From NCBI GenBank assembly GCA_963989385.1, contig OZ022503.1:66252123-66316122 (forward strand): DNA of 64,000 nt, in the 5' to 3' direction. The notes beneath the pieces are model-generated. The model saw nothing but the letters and a program-made list of their open reading frames with translations. It did not search any database and was not told the DNA's origin. Below are positions 32,516 to 43,197 of this stretch, in pieces. The DNA is from Ctena decussata. Lineage: Eukaryota > Mollusca > Bivalvia > Lucinida > Lucinidae. The number at the start of each line of letters is the position of its first letter. The first letter of the stretch is position 1. Made by a program: the position numbers and the translations under genes.

Positions 32516-33220
32516 ACAACTGCCATGCATTAAAAACTATCAGATATGCACTGGGACAATATAAAACCATGGGAGGAATTTAAAATTTCGGCATCTAGCC
32601 AATTTGGAACTTGTAAGGAACAATTTGGACGAATACTAAAGAAATAATTTAATGAATATGTATGAATCTGATTCAGAAACAGGAAATAAAATTTCACAAA
32701 ACTTACTGTGAAAAAATTACAGACCTAGACTGGGGTAATTTAAATATCAAAAATAAAAGATGGAAATCGGTCTGATTTTACGAGCGAGACATGCTTTAAT
32801 TTCACGACAAATGTAGATTTTATTCCATATTCGCCTGACAGTGGCGGGACTATTGATCAGATTTAGGCAAATATCATATGTATCATAAATATAAAAGAAA
32901 AAACAATTGTCGTTAGAGCAGACAAATTAATATAGATTGCGGAACAAACTGTGGAATTGTGGGTGTACATGACTAGCTGTAATTGCGTTTTTTCTTTGTC
33001 TAGCACATTTTGGCTTGCTTTATGGTGTTCCCACATGCAAACGGTTGTTATAATTGATATTTCATAAACAGGCAAACTTTGTGATTGGTAGAGTATGAGA
33101 CGAAATTTTTTCAACATTCTAGATGGACAGTACACAACTGATTTACTGAAGAGACTAGGAGGTTGACACGTGGAAGATTTTGGGTTATTACCCTAAAATT
33201 TCTGACTATTGTTACAGGTA
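32516..33220. other. Unique non-coding sequence
   Basis: AT-rich, no repeat ends. The 90-codon minus-strand ORF at 32863 shows no motif. Confidence 0.35.
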
Positions 33221-33224
33221 GATC

Positions 33225-33305
33225 AGAGCAAACAGTGCATACCCAGATCAGACTGCTCCTAAAAGGAGCAGTCTGATCAAGGTCTGCACTATTTGCCATT
33301 CCATC
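33225..33305. repeat. DQTAP hairpin family, clear copy
   Basis: AGATCAGACTGCTCCT and AGGAGCAGTCTGATCA meet at AAA, with outer CAAACAGTGCATACCC pairing with GGTCTGCACTATTTGC. Minus-strand translation gives the NSADLDQTAPF string, an artefact I associate with mollusc gene models. Confidence 0.85.
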
Positions 33306-33513
33306 AACATCTTTTGGATGCATTACTGCTTCGTAAAAACAAATGTCCCATTTTTATGACAATTACGGTAATTATTTGAGGGCTCCCAATTTTTAGAATT
33401 TTTTATGGGATAATAATAATAAGGATGAAATGATCCAATGCCTAGACAAGAAGAACTGCAACCTGAGCTGAACTCTAACACACCACCATATTTGTGAGAG
33501 ATTTATTTGGTTA

Positions 33514-34656
33514 AGCCTGTTTCACATCAGCCGTGCGATTTTTTGTTCGTACGATTTTTGAGGCCATGGGTGCCGTAGACAGATCGCAGACAAAATCGCA
33601 GTGTATCTGGGCGGGTCCATCGTGGTCTCAGAGATCGTAAGCCAGCCGTACGATGTTCGTACGTCTGTCTCACGGGTCGCACGATTTTGCAGCTTAAAAG
33701 TAGAAAAAATAAACAACATTTCGTACGGCTGTCGCAAGATGGCCGTGCAGCAGCCGTAAGACTGCCGCAAGACTGCCGTGAGACGGTCGTAAGAATTTGT
33801 CAAAACTCTTGCGGGCACCGTACGACGAAAAAGAATCCGCAAGGCTGTCTCACGAATGTCTTACGATGACCGTACGTTCATCGTACGAATTCGCCTCGAA
33901 TGACGAATAAAATGCAAGAGCACCACCCGCAACCCTCATAGTTTCACCATCGATTGTCGACACCACATTAGAGCCTGATGGCTATCCCACAGCAGCGTAT
34001 TGTCCTTCTAAGAAGGAGGCTCCGTGATGAAGAAGAGCGTCACGCCGCCATCCTGGTGCTGCTCATCCGAGCACGGCAAGGTAGAAGAGGACATGCGAGG
34101 CGTTGGTGGGGCAAACCCCGGGGACATGCTTCTTTTCTGGAGTCAAGAATGTGAGTACCGATTTACTTTTAAGGGAGACGCAAGTGACGCAAAAATCGTA
34201 GGACTGTCGTGCGCCTGCCGTGCGGCTGTCGTGCAGCTGCCGTGCAACTTGCGCGATTGTCTTACGATTTGCAACATTCTTGCGATAGCATTCTGTCAGG
34301 ACGCACGACTGTCGCAAGATGCTCGTGCGGTTGTCTTGCGACCGTCGCAACACAAACGCAAGCAATGATTGACAGCAACCCCGCCTACAAACTTGCGAAC
34401 TCCCGCAAAATCGTGAGTCAATCGTGCGGTTGTCTCAAGACTGTCGTGCGGCAGCCTTGCGGCGTCCACAGATTGCCAAAAAAATCGCAGAAATAATGTG
34501 CATGTTGAGAATTTAGTCTGCGACGTTGCGACGACCTTGCGACGTCTAAAATTCGTACGACGATCTTGCGGCTGCCGCACGAAACCCAGCGATTTTTGCC
34601 AGAAATGTGATCGCAGAGGGTCGTACGGCTGCCGTAAGGCTGATGTGAAACAGGCT
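33514..34656. mobile_element. PIF/Harbinger-type element 1 (1,143 bp)
   Basis: The terminal repeat AGCCTGTTTCACATCAGC is perfectly inverted at 34639-34656 and flanked by duplicated TTA (33511-33513 and 34657-34659), the PIF/Harbinger target site. Both subterminal regions (33530-33890, 34190-34640) are filled with degenerate CGTACGA/GTCGCAAGACTG modules and are strikingly GC- and CpG-rich. The centre keeps one coding exon (33978). Confidence 0.9.
33978..34154 (+). pseudogene. First-exon remnant of a Harbinger-type transposase
   Basis: Starts MAIPQQRIVLLRRRL, is arginine-rich, and contains ARRWWGKPRG (near 34095-34124), which matches the RRWW-x-x-PW motif found N-terminal to the nuclease in invertebrate Harbinger-like transposases. 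The reading frame runs straight into GTGAGT at 34151-34156, a good splice donor, so it looks like exon 1 of a multi-exon gene whose remainder (the DDE nuclease) has been lost. A stop at 34152-34154 lies in what would be the intron. No further exon was found before the element ends. Without the catalytic domain it cannot act as a transposase; a short peptide or fused transcript is conceivable but speculative. Confidence 0.6.
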
Positions 34657-34727
34657 TTACTGACTCACAAATTCTCCTTTCTGAAGCCACGCATACATTA
34701 AACAGGTATGATGCATCTCTTCATTAA

Positions 34728-34943
34728 CCCATTGCATTCTGGGTATTTTTTGTCGTTTGCTGAAATTGTCGTCTGCATCAAAAATCAAGAATATTTTCAC
34801 AATATTGGTCTAACTAACTCTTGCAGAAATGTCTAAGCAACAAACAGTTTGGATCTCAGATCAGGCCCCACGTTTGTGGGGCCTGATCTGGATCCAGACT
34901 GTTTGCCGAGATACCCCTACAGGGGTATCCCGAATGGAATGGG
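34728..34943 (+). mobile_element. TTAA-flanked MITE, copy 2 (216 bp)
   Basis: CCCATTGCATTCTGGG at the left and CCCGAATGGAATGGG at the right, bounded by TTAA at 34724-34727 and 34944-34947. It shares the TTTTTTGTCG and CAGATCAGGCCCCAC modules with copies at 18916 and 58419. Confidence 0.88.
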
Positions 34944-35955
34944 TTAATTGTAAGGAAAATCAGGCAGTTATTGTGGGACATTGAACATGTGTGATTTTGT
35001 TTGTGGGACTATGTCAGATGCTAAGTAATGTCACTGCATTGGTCAGTTACACACTATCAGGTGACTTTTGAGTGACAGTCTAGGTGTGGCTTGGAAAGGT
35101 CAATTCTAGAGCCTTGCAAACATTTTATCATATGACAATCAAATAAAAATTATCGATTGACAATTTTATGGTCTTGAAGTAAAAATTTGCCAGTAATTCC
35201 AAAATTTAAAAATTGCTTTATAAAAAACAAGCAAATATAAAGTGATTTACAGTTTACAGCTAAAAATTGAGTCCTGACTAAGAGGTTGAGTTGTGGTGAA
35301 ATTATAAGTCCAGAGTCATTGAGGAGCTCCAGTGAGAGTCCACAACATTCAGACTCAGAACTGTCCAACAAAAACAAAACCTTAGTATCAAGGAAATGAT
35401 TTTAAAATGAAAGTTAAAAGAATTGCCTTCCAATAAAAAAAAATCCTTTCTTATGTACTTGGCACAAGAAGTGTCCTTGACATTGAATGACCTCTGTAGT
35501 CGAATGTAATGAAGTTTTGCATGCATATGACACATTCATAAGCATTCATCAAAATAGGGACATTTTAATGATAGTTCCATTGTGATTATCTGTCTTTATG
35601 ACAATGCTTTAATGAACTTTTTCATCCATTGCCAGAAGAAGTTAATTTAGGATGAGCGGGTGACCTTAGGAATGTCTCAAAGGTCAAATGAGGAAATGTC
35701 TGAGGTTATGTACATTTTGGACAGTAAAATGCTTCTTGGGGAATTGGAAAATCAATGGATAATTATTTCTGAGCTAATCAGTCAGTTACTGTACAATATT
35801 AGATTTTCTTTGTTTGGGTAATCAATAGGATGCAGGAATTGGACATTATGAGTTTGTGAAGCAAAGCTGCTTCAATTATGACCTTAGATGACCATTTCTG
35901 GTCCATGTCTAGTTCTTAAATATGACTCTGAATTTTGGCTCAAGGCTTTCAATGC
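34944..35955. other. Unique non-coding sequence
   Basis: No repeat ends seen. Minus-strand ORFs at 35150 and 35302 overlap and have no motif. Confidence 0.35.
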
Positions 35956-36022
35956 AAAAAGTGTAGACCCAGATCAGACTGCTCCTTATGGAGCAGTCTG
36001 ATCCTGAGCTACACTGGTTGCA
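35956..36022. repeat. DQTAP hairpin family copy
   Basis: AGATCAGACTGCTCCT/GGAGCAGTCTGATC arms, with outer AGTGTAGACCC and GAGCTACACTGGTTGC. Confidence 0.8.
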
Positions 36023-36119
36023 ATTCCCCTAATTTTGGCACATCAACGGATCATGAAGTCAACTTTTTACAATTTTAGGATGATCACCAGTACAGCAAAA
36101 TTGCTTCAAACATTCTGAA

Positions 36120-38430
36120 TTTTGCAGATGGTTTAACTGCTTGCACTCAATGCATTTTGTGCTTGCAGATGCACTAAAATCAGGTGATTGCAAATGCACT
36201 AAGACTTGCTGCTTGCAGAAGAGCCAAAACTTGGTGTTTGCAAATACAATTAGACTTGCTGATCAGACCAGGTGATTGCAGATGCACCAAGACTTGATAC
36301 TTGCAGATGCTTTAAGACTTGCTGCTTGCAGATGCTATAAGACTTGCTGCTTGCAGATGCACCAACACTTGCCCCATGCAGATATATTAAGGTTTGCTGC
36401 TTGCAGATGCATTAAGACTCCCTGTTTGTAGTTGTTTGTAGTAAGGCTTTGGTGAGGCTGGCAGCTATACTTGGCATTTGTACACTTGCAGATGCAGTAA
36501 TACTTGATGCTTGCAGATGGACTAGATGATTGCAGACGCACCAAGATTTGATGCTTTCAGTGCACTTAGACTTACTGCTTGCAGATGCACAATGACCAAG
36601 TGATTGCAGAGGCACTAATACAGGTGATTGCAGATGCACCAAGACTTGCTGCATGCAGATGTACTAAAGTTTGCTGCTTGCAGATGCTGATGCACTAAGA
36701 CCAGGGGATTGCAGATGCACCAAGACTTGATGTTTGCACAGATGTACTAAGAATTACTGCTTACAGATGCATTAAGACTTGCTGTTTGTAAATGTACTAA
36801 AGGCCCTGTCACACTACAACGTTTCAGACAACGTATGCCAGCGTATGAAAAATTTATCCAATACGCTGGCATACGCTGGGGATAAATTAAAACATCAAAC
36901 AGCAGCCGGTTTTGGAACGCACACATAGCGTACTGAAACGTATAAATAACTTATTCACAACTTATCCCTAGCGTATACATAACTTATACAAGCGTATAAC
37001 AGCGTGTTCCCAGCGTATCTGTAGCGTTCTCGTCTTATGCCGAACGCATGCACAACGTTAGTCTAACTTACGCCGACCTTATGTATAGCGTGTTGGAGCG
37101 TGCTTAGACGATCAGATGTAAAAAGACGGCTCTCTACAACACTTTTTATTGTAGTGGACGCTGATCGATGGACATGCCTAAAGAACGAAAATTAGAGAAC
37201 TTTGCAGGTAGTAGCTGACCACCTGCATGCTTACCGTCGTCCCAGTCATCACGCGACTGCCGCGCCTACGATGGTAGCCAACCTCCTTCTCGCGCAGACT
37301 CCAATGCCTCTGGTGGTATCCGTGGCGGCATCTGCAGCAGCTGTGGTGGCATCTGAAGTATTAACCCCCTCTAAAGCCCCAAAACGACAAGCAGAAGCGG
37401 TCCAAGAAGATTCCTTATTTAAAAGTGATGAATTGCTGATCTGTATCCAATATATATAGCTGAAGCCCAGGTCGCTGGCGGATATGTTACCTAAATACGC
37501 TCAGTGCGTTCGTGATACGTTGAATAAGTTCTAAGGTCGTCAGGCATAGGTTGGATACGTTCTGGATACGTTCGGTATAAGTTACAGGTAAGTTACCTAT
37601 AAGTTAGAAATAAGTTACGCGTACGCTCCACAATGGACCTGCTGGCTGTCGACGTATGTCAACGTATGATTAACTTACAAGTTGCGTGCATGAACGTACG
37701 CATAACTTACCTGTTGCGTACACCAAACTTATGACTAACTTATAAACAATACGTCGGCGTACGCTGAAAATTTTATGCATGCACAAAATTTTGGGCCGCA
37801 TTCGACGTACAACAACTTATACCAACGTATTTGAGCGTACTCGTAACTTGTTCATAACGTACCCCTAACTTATTCAACGTACACCAGCGTGTTTACTAAA
37901 TTTCTCATACGTCGGCATACGCTGATGCTATACGTCACTGTGTGACAGCCACATAAGACTTTGCTGAGGCTGGAGGCCATACTTGGACTTCGAACTGGCA
38001 GATGCAATAAGACTTGATGCTTGTATTGGTGTTTGCTGATAATGAAGTGGTGCTTGCAGATGATTGAGACTCTGCATGCAGATGCACACAGACTTGATGC
38101 ATGAATATTAATGAGGCTTTGTGCGTGACTTATTGCTGATGCACTAAGACTTGGCGCTTGCAGATGCACTAAGATCTAGTACTTGCAGATGCTTTCAGAC
38201 CAGGTACTTGCAGATCCATTAAGACTCATTGCTTGCATATGCACCAAGACTTGATGCTGGCAGATATACCAAGATGTGGTGCTTGGACATTTACTTAGAC
38301 TCAGTGCTTGCTGATGCACTAAGACTTGCTGCTTGTTCTCATAGTTAGTTTCTGAGTGGTTGCAGATTCTTTTAGACTGGGTGTTTGCAGATGCACTAGG
38401 ATTTTCTGCTTGCAGATGCACCAAAGTCTA
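36120..38430. repeat. ~25 bp minisatellite, interrupted
   Basis: Units of the form CTTGCAGATGCACTAAGA then CTTGCTG, many degenerate, before and after the insertion at 36801-37953. Satellite-derived ORFs here (36335, 36412, 37870, 38176 on the minus strand) are artefacts. Confidence 0.88.
36801..37953. mobile_element. PIF/Harbinger-like element 2 (~1,153 bp)
   Basis: The left end AGGCCCTGTCACACTACAAC pairs imperfectly with the right end, which reads CGTCACTGTGTGACAGCC. TAA lies on both sides (36798-36800 and 37954-37956). Subterminal tracts are runs of AACGTATGCC/AACTTATAC-like modules. Length and plan mirror the element at 33514. A central block near 37200-37460 has an 85-codon ORF, alanine-rich then PKRQAEAVQED, not recognised. 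Confidence 0.7.
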
Positions 38431-39290
38431 GTTTCATTTCTGTTCACGTATTAAGATGAACTTTGGCCGTGGTGAATGTGCCTGGCTAAAGCAACAAGAT
38501 ATTGTAATTACATTGAAGCTTGGGACATCCTAACTACTTAGAAACTAACTTTAAGAACAAACAGATTTTTTCTGTTTCAAAATATCTCTTAAAGCAAACA
38601 GTGTAGACCCTGATCAGACTGCTCCTATAGGAGCAGTCTGATATGGGTTTGCAATGAATGCTCTGATAGTTTTAGCACAGTATATTGGGTTATGATGTAC
38701 TATCTGAATTCAAAAGCCTGTTTACTTAAAGCATTTGAATGAAAAAAAGTAAAAAAATGCTGGATAGTTTTAAGCAACAGTTGCTACAGGCCAAAGATGC
38801 TGATTTTTTATCCTATATGGCTGAAAACTTGCTTAATTGTATTAAGTAAGCTGGAGACAAAATATAAACCTACAATTCTGCGTTCTTATCATCAGCCACT
38901 CAGTCTCGAGAGAAAGCGAAAATCAATGGCTAATTATAAGTTTACTAATCATTCTATGACGAAAAATTATTGGCCGCTCTTTGTTTCTAGAATCAATTCC
39001 AATTAGCTATGTTATGATTGTCTTGGGGCGTAGGTGGCAAAGACCTGACGTGACCTGTCCTGTCCTGTTGCTGCCATCGTCAGGTTCTGAGTGTTTGCGT
39101 CTTCTAGTGCAGGCAGCAGCAGATATTAGTTGAGTTCCTTCTTCTAACCAATATAGGCAAGGGAAGTAACTAATTCACAAGAGGCAATTAAATTGCTTCC
39201 CTTTAACCAATATAGTTGCAAAGTGAAGCATGAACCATGCTTTTTGTGAAAGCTTATTCTTGTAGAATTTATTTTTCAAGCTGTTAAGGT
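38431..39290. other. Unique sequence with one DQTAP hairpin
   Basis: A DQTAP hairpin lies at 38588-38650 (CAGACTGCTCCTATAGGAGC core). The rest shows no recognised feature. Confidence 0.5.
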
Positions 39291-39415
39291 GAATGGCCAC
39301 ACTATCAGGGGAAGTAGCTTTTGCCTTCCCAAGGGGTCAACTCTTAAAAAAAAAATTGCCCCATTTGTAAAAATGGTGGGGGAAAAAACATACTGGTGTA
39401 CCCATATGCCTTAAT
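39290..39415. repeat. Dispersed repeat (AGGGGAAGCAACTCT family)
   Basis: CAGGGGAAGTAGCTTTTGCC, then GTAAAAATGGTGGG, then AACATACTGGTGTACCCA. Confidence 0.6.
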
Positions 39416-39577
39416 CAGGGGTGAAAACAGGTGTAAGAGTTTGGGATGTGTGCAAGTTTATATGAACTTGTGCAGCTCATATAAAAATTATATGCTTTTA
39501 CTCTTAAAGTGCCATAAAAACAGAATGACAAAATTTATGTGGCAAAATTTAAAAGGAATATTGCGCTGTATCATACG

Positions 39578-39655
39578 GAGGAAAGGGATGGTTTCGAAGT
39601 CATCTGTGGTCCCCAGTGACCTTGTAAGGTTATGGGATAGAATAGAATAGATATC
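39578..39655 (+). pseudogene. RTE-type LINE 3' tail
   Basis: Plus-strand remnant coding RKGMVSKSSVVP near the C-terminus, then a GGGATAGAATAGAATAGAT microsatellite end. Same family as the copies at 1512 and 54488; nearly everything upstream is missing. Confidence 0.7.
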
Positions 39656-39664
39656 ATGACGAGG

Positions 39665-39735
39665 GGAAAAGTGTAGATCCAGATGAGATAGCTCATTATG
39701 AGCCACTTCAACTGGATCTATGCTGTTTGCAAATT
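39665..39735. repeat. DQTAP hairpin family, diverged copy
   Basis: GTGTAGATCCAGATGAGATA pairs with CAACTGGATCTATGC around a CTCATTATGAG core. Confidence 0.65.
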
Positions 39736-40560
39736 CAACAGTTTTCATTTTTGATGCTTCAGGTCTTAATCAGAGGTGCAAAAAGGCAAAGCAATTTTGG
39801 ATTTATGCAGACTGGTCTGAATTTTTGTAGTAAAGCAGGTTTTATTACAGTAACTTTTCCAAGAAATAAAATCGGGTTACAGACCGCATTTTTAACAAAG
39901 AAAGGAAAAAAACATATCCGAAGTAATTATATTTTTTATATAAGTAGGGCTTTTAAAAGCGAAAAATAAACACCAAGATTAGCTTCATAACGTATTAGAA
40001 CTGAATTTCTTAAAGAAAGTTCTTCATAATAAGTTACTTGCAAAAACTTAATATTTGCCTTTTAAAAAAAGGTGTAATTATCTATGATAATTGTTATCTA
40101 AATATTTAGATAATTTTCCCACAGCGAAAATTTTGCTTTATAATAATGCTGAACGAAACAACTCGTATAATTTCAGAATATTTTTTCTAAAGGAAGATAG
40201 AGTAATTATTTTCCGAGGCCCATTAAAATCATTTCTAAATTATAATTACATCGGGACCTGTTTATATGGCTTTATTCACAGCTTGATAAGTTTGGTTTAT
40301 TTAAATGAAGTTTCATTGAAATTGCGTGAAAGAGTGTCTTCACATTTAGAGCTATTAAGATTAATTTCAAACATTAAAAATTTCAGCCTTGGACGTAAAG
40401 CTGTAAAAATTATTTTTTAAATACGAGCCAATTAAAAGACACAGATAGAAATTCACATGAGCGTTAATTAACTCAATAATAACTGTCATAATTTTATGTC
40501 TAGTTCATTAAAGGTGTTTTAATTCTCTTCCTATGCTATTCCGTCAATGAGAAAACCCAT
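39736..40560. other. AT-rich unique sequence with a 109-codon ORF
   Basis: The plus-strand ORF at 40091-40420 is open from a TTG codon, has no ATG near its start and shows no motif; it could be chance in AT-rich DNA. No repeat ends seen. Confidence 0.35.
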
Positions 40561-40574
40561 CCTTGGGCTCACAC

Positions 40575-40645
40575 AAACTGAGCATGCCCTGACCAGAATG
40601 TGCATGTGCACATTCTGGTAAGGGCTTGCACAGTTTGACCTCACA
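40575..40645. repeat. Hairpin (CCAGAATGTGCATGTGCACATTCTGG)
   Basis: A perfect core palindrome, flanked by GCCCTGA...TAAGGGC and ACAAACTGAGC...GCACAGTTTG arms. Same design as 43655; one half recurs near 40690-40735. Confidence 0.75.
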
Positions 40646-41172
40646 TTGTTAGGTTCTTGTAGGTTTTAAAAAGCAATCTGTCCATGCCATGACCAGATTG
40701 TGCATCTCTGAGCAGTGTGCACAGTTTGCTTAAGCTGGAAGACAGGTATTCTGATGATGGTCTGACAAGTTTTAACACAAGCCAATTTAAATGGAAGATT
40801 TATTGATTTGCTCACGGTGAATTAGTGATAAAGAAGATTTGTTAAAAAAAAGTGTCAGCCTGTCTTTTTTTTTTTTTTTTTTCTTAAGTTTATAATTCAT
40901 AGTTTAGATTCCATTAGCTGTTATGGACTTACACTTATTTCTATAAAAATTTCTCAAAACTCCTAACATGCCTAAGCAGTGAAGTCTTAGATCAGAATAC
41001 TCCTAAAGGACTGTTTGCCATTTAATCAAGTTTCTCAATTGTAAACTTAACTGTTCACTTAATGGGAAAAGTATATCTAAAAAATTTTTTTGAAGATTTG
41101 TTAAGTTCTGGTTATATCTCGACTGCAAGTCAAACAATATTGTGGCTTTAATAAAAGTTGTCACAGTAACTT
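40646..41172. other. Unique sequence with a poly-T run
   Basis: A T tract lies near 40865-40882. Decayed DQTAP-like pieces occur at 40975-41020. No gene. Confidence 0.4.
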
Positions 41173-41409
41173 GAGCCGCGACACGAGAAAACCAACAAAC
41201 TTGTTGTGCACCCAGCGCAGACTCAGATCAGCCTGGGCATCCGCCCAGTCTGATCAGAGTCTTCGCTGTCCGCATGGAGATAGCTTAGACCCTTAGCTAT
41301 CCTTTAAGCACTTAACGAAGGGTCTGGCCGGACTGGGCGGATGCCCAGGCTGATCTGAGTCTGCGCCGGGCGCACAACCACATTGTTGGTTTTCTCCTGT
41401 CGCGGCTCA
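41173..41409. mobile_element. ~237 bp palindromic MITE (GAGCCGCGACACG family)
   Basis: Near-complete foldback. Ends GAGCCGCGACACG and TGTCGCGGCTC; inner CAGACTCAGATCAGCCTGGG repeats inverted on the right arm; the centre is TTAGACCCTTAGCTA. The translated NNVVVRPAQTQISLGIRPV string is an artefact. It lies about 430 bp beyond the poly(A) signal of the candidate exon. Confidence 0.92.
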
Positions 41410-41837
41410 CTTATTGACTTCGGTCCTGTCCAACTGACAGGTAAAATGACACGCGTAAAGGTATCAGCGTTATCATGATAGACAAACACAATAACTTGTC
41501 ACCTTCGTGGAAGAGGTTAAAACCGATATCGCACTCCAGTGAATAGCTGTATTGTACTGGATTGTGTCCCTTTGTTCAAGATCACAATGGCTGTGGTATA
41601 GATACTGTTTGTCGATGACAGGTTTGCAAGCTTTTTGAAACAATGATCTTAAATATCTTTTAAGATCATCAGCTAGATATTAAGATCTGTTTGATGATCT
41701 GAAAGATATATGTGAGCTTGTAAATGATCTTAAATGCTAGGTTTACTGTTTTAACACTACTATATTTGGAAGAAAATCTGGTAGTAAATACACTTAAATG
41801 GCGTCCTTGAGTGTATATTAGTATATTAGTTCCAAAG

Positions 41838-42160
41838 AAACCCAAGTTTCCAAGTTTATTTGATCATCTCTGGTGTACATGTAAACAGCAAGAGAATCAA
41901 CAATAACATTCATACAATGATGGTTATGGCGTTGGCGTTGTGAAATGAAATATTACAGTGATTAAATACAAACAAGCCAGTTGAATTGTTAAAGAGCAGG
42001 TGCACAGCATTGACTCTGAGCTGACTCCATGCCGTGCGCCCATTGCGGAGACCTTATTTTTAAGCTGGTTATCTATCCCGGGAGACCGTATAGTTCTTTC
42101 ACCTCCCAATATGTAATATACATGACAAGCTGATAACAGCGGAGATCCAGATGGGGCGTT
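41838..42160 (-). other. Candidate 3' UTR of the exon at 42161-42412
   Basis: Runs from the TGA stop to a point just past the AATAAA signal. No repeat ends and moderate GC compared with its surroundings. The open frame at 41924-42109 is taken as UTR. Confidence 0.4.
41855..41860 (-). promoter_or_regulatory. Polyadenylation signal AATAAA
   Basis: A canonical AATAAA on the minus strand about 300 bases after the stop at 42161. It is followed by GGGTTTCTTTGG, a GU/U-rich stretch suited to a cleavage region. Confidence 0.5.
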
Positions 42161-42412
42161 TCATGACGTCAACCCATCAAAATCAACGCTGTCATCAGCC
42201 TGTTCCATGCGGTGTACATGCTCATAGAGAATTGACCCCGACCGACCCGATTTACTGCTATATAAACTCGGGTTACTCGGGGTATCGATTTCACATGTGT
42301 TTCTAATGAAACTGGTCGTATAATCCTCCGGTATACCAATAAATGATACAGAATTATGCAACTTTGCAGCAGTGCCCCAGGTGGTGAAGATAACGCTGTT
42401 AACCGATTTTCT
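42161..42412 (-). CDS. Candidate 3'-terminal coding exon of an unrecognised gene
   Basis: On the minus strand a splice acceptor ending TTTTACTTTTAACTAG (42413-42428) is followed at once by an open frame of 83 codons, in phase 0, that ends in TGA at 42161-42163. The UTR and AATAAA follow at a sensible distance. The peptide begins RKSVNSVIFTTWGTAAKL and ends QADDSVDFDGLTS. It has a mid serine-rich stretch (NPSLYSSKSGRSGS) and acidic residues near the end. It looks like a flexible cytoplasmic tail, but I recognise no family and assign no function. An alternative acceptor AACAG lies 17 bases downstream. Unlike other ORFs here it overlaps no repeat. Upstream exons would lie to the right, possibly beyond the window. 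A chance ORF remains possible. Confidence 0.45.
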   Translation of the reverse strand, partial: RKSVNSVIFTTWGTAAKLHNSVSFIGIPEDYTTSFIRNTCEIDTPSNPSLYSSKSGRSGSILYEHVHRMEQADDSVDFDGLTS

Positions 42413-43034
42413 CTAGTTAAAAGTAAAACATAAATATCCCGTATCCTAATCTTGATATAAACTAGAAAATCGAAATCCTCGTAAAAAGTTATGTTGTTTA
42501 GGCGTTTTGAACGGATTTCTACGTTAAAATTTAAGCGTTTTGTAGCATATCAATTTTGTAATGGCACGGGAACCAGCGAAACAGTATTCCCTGTTTTACA
42601 GCTTTTATAAAAAATAGTTCCAGTTGTATTGCAAACTTATTTTCGTGTGATACTTCAAAAATATGTCTTCAAACACACTGACTGTATTTAGAATAAAAGT
42701 AGACAAAACTTTATCATATTATATGCGATTTTCTAGAGTATTTTATGAGAGCGTTCTTTAATCGGCGCACTAATACCGTGAATCAGGTTTCAGTTGCACC
42801 GCTGATAAAATACTATATGCTTGATTTACCTGTATTAATAACCGGGAACCAGAGAAATGGCAAAAGTAGTTCACAGAGCATGTTTGGCTGATACCTGCAG
42901 TGTCCAGATAATTAGGAGATGGCGAAAACATCTGGTCTGATTATCAGTTAGGCATAAATTTTAGGTTATTTTTCTCTAAGAGGATGTACACATCATGGAT
43001 ATGGCAAAAGAGCTAATACTTATGAGGTAATATA
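42413..43034. other. Unique sequence, possibly intron
   Basis: No coding signal or clear repeat. It would be the last intron if the neighbouring exon is real. Confidence 0.35.
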
Positions 43035-43197
43035 CAGTCAACCATCGCTGTCTCAAAGTCCAAGAAACCAGAAATTTTACTTTGGGTTAATGTTAGTATG
43101 CGATAAAAAGAGTCAAACTCAAGCAAAAAGTATCTCAATCTGGCTTTGAGAAAAGCAGGTACTTTAAGATATCGGTGTTTGAGACAACGAGTTCAAT
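43035..43197. mobile_element. Pogo-like MITE, eroded right end
   Basis: The left end CAGTCAACCATCGCTGTCTC, preceded by TA, pairs with the right TTTGAGACAACGAGTTCAATG. TCTCAAA/TTTGAGA inner motifs are repeated. The right terminus is damaged. Confidence 0.6.

Noticed and set aside
34024..34701. Several overlapping cysteine/arginine-rich ORFs on both strands
   Set aside because: They are translations of the GC-rich degenerate modules of the Harbinger-type element; only the 33978 exon has a motif and a splice donor.
40091..40420. 109-codon plus-strand ORF in unique sequence
   Set aside because: No ATG near its start, no motif, very AT-rich; not enough to call a gene, so only noted in the region entry.
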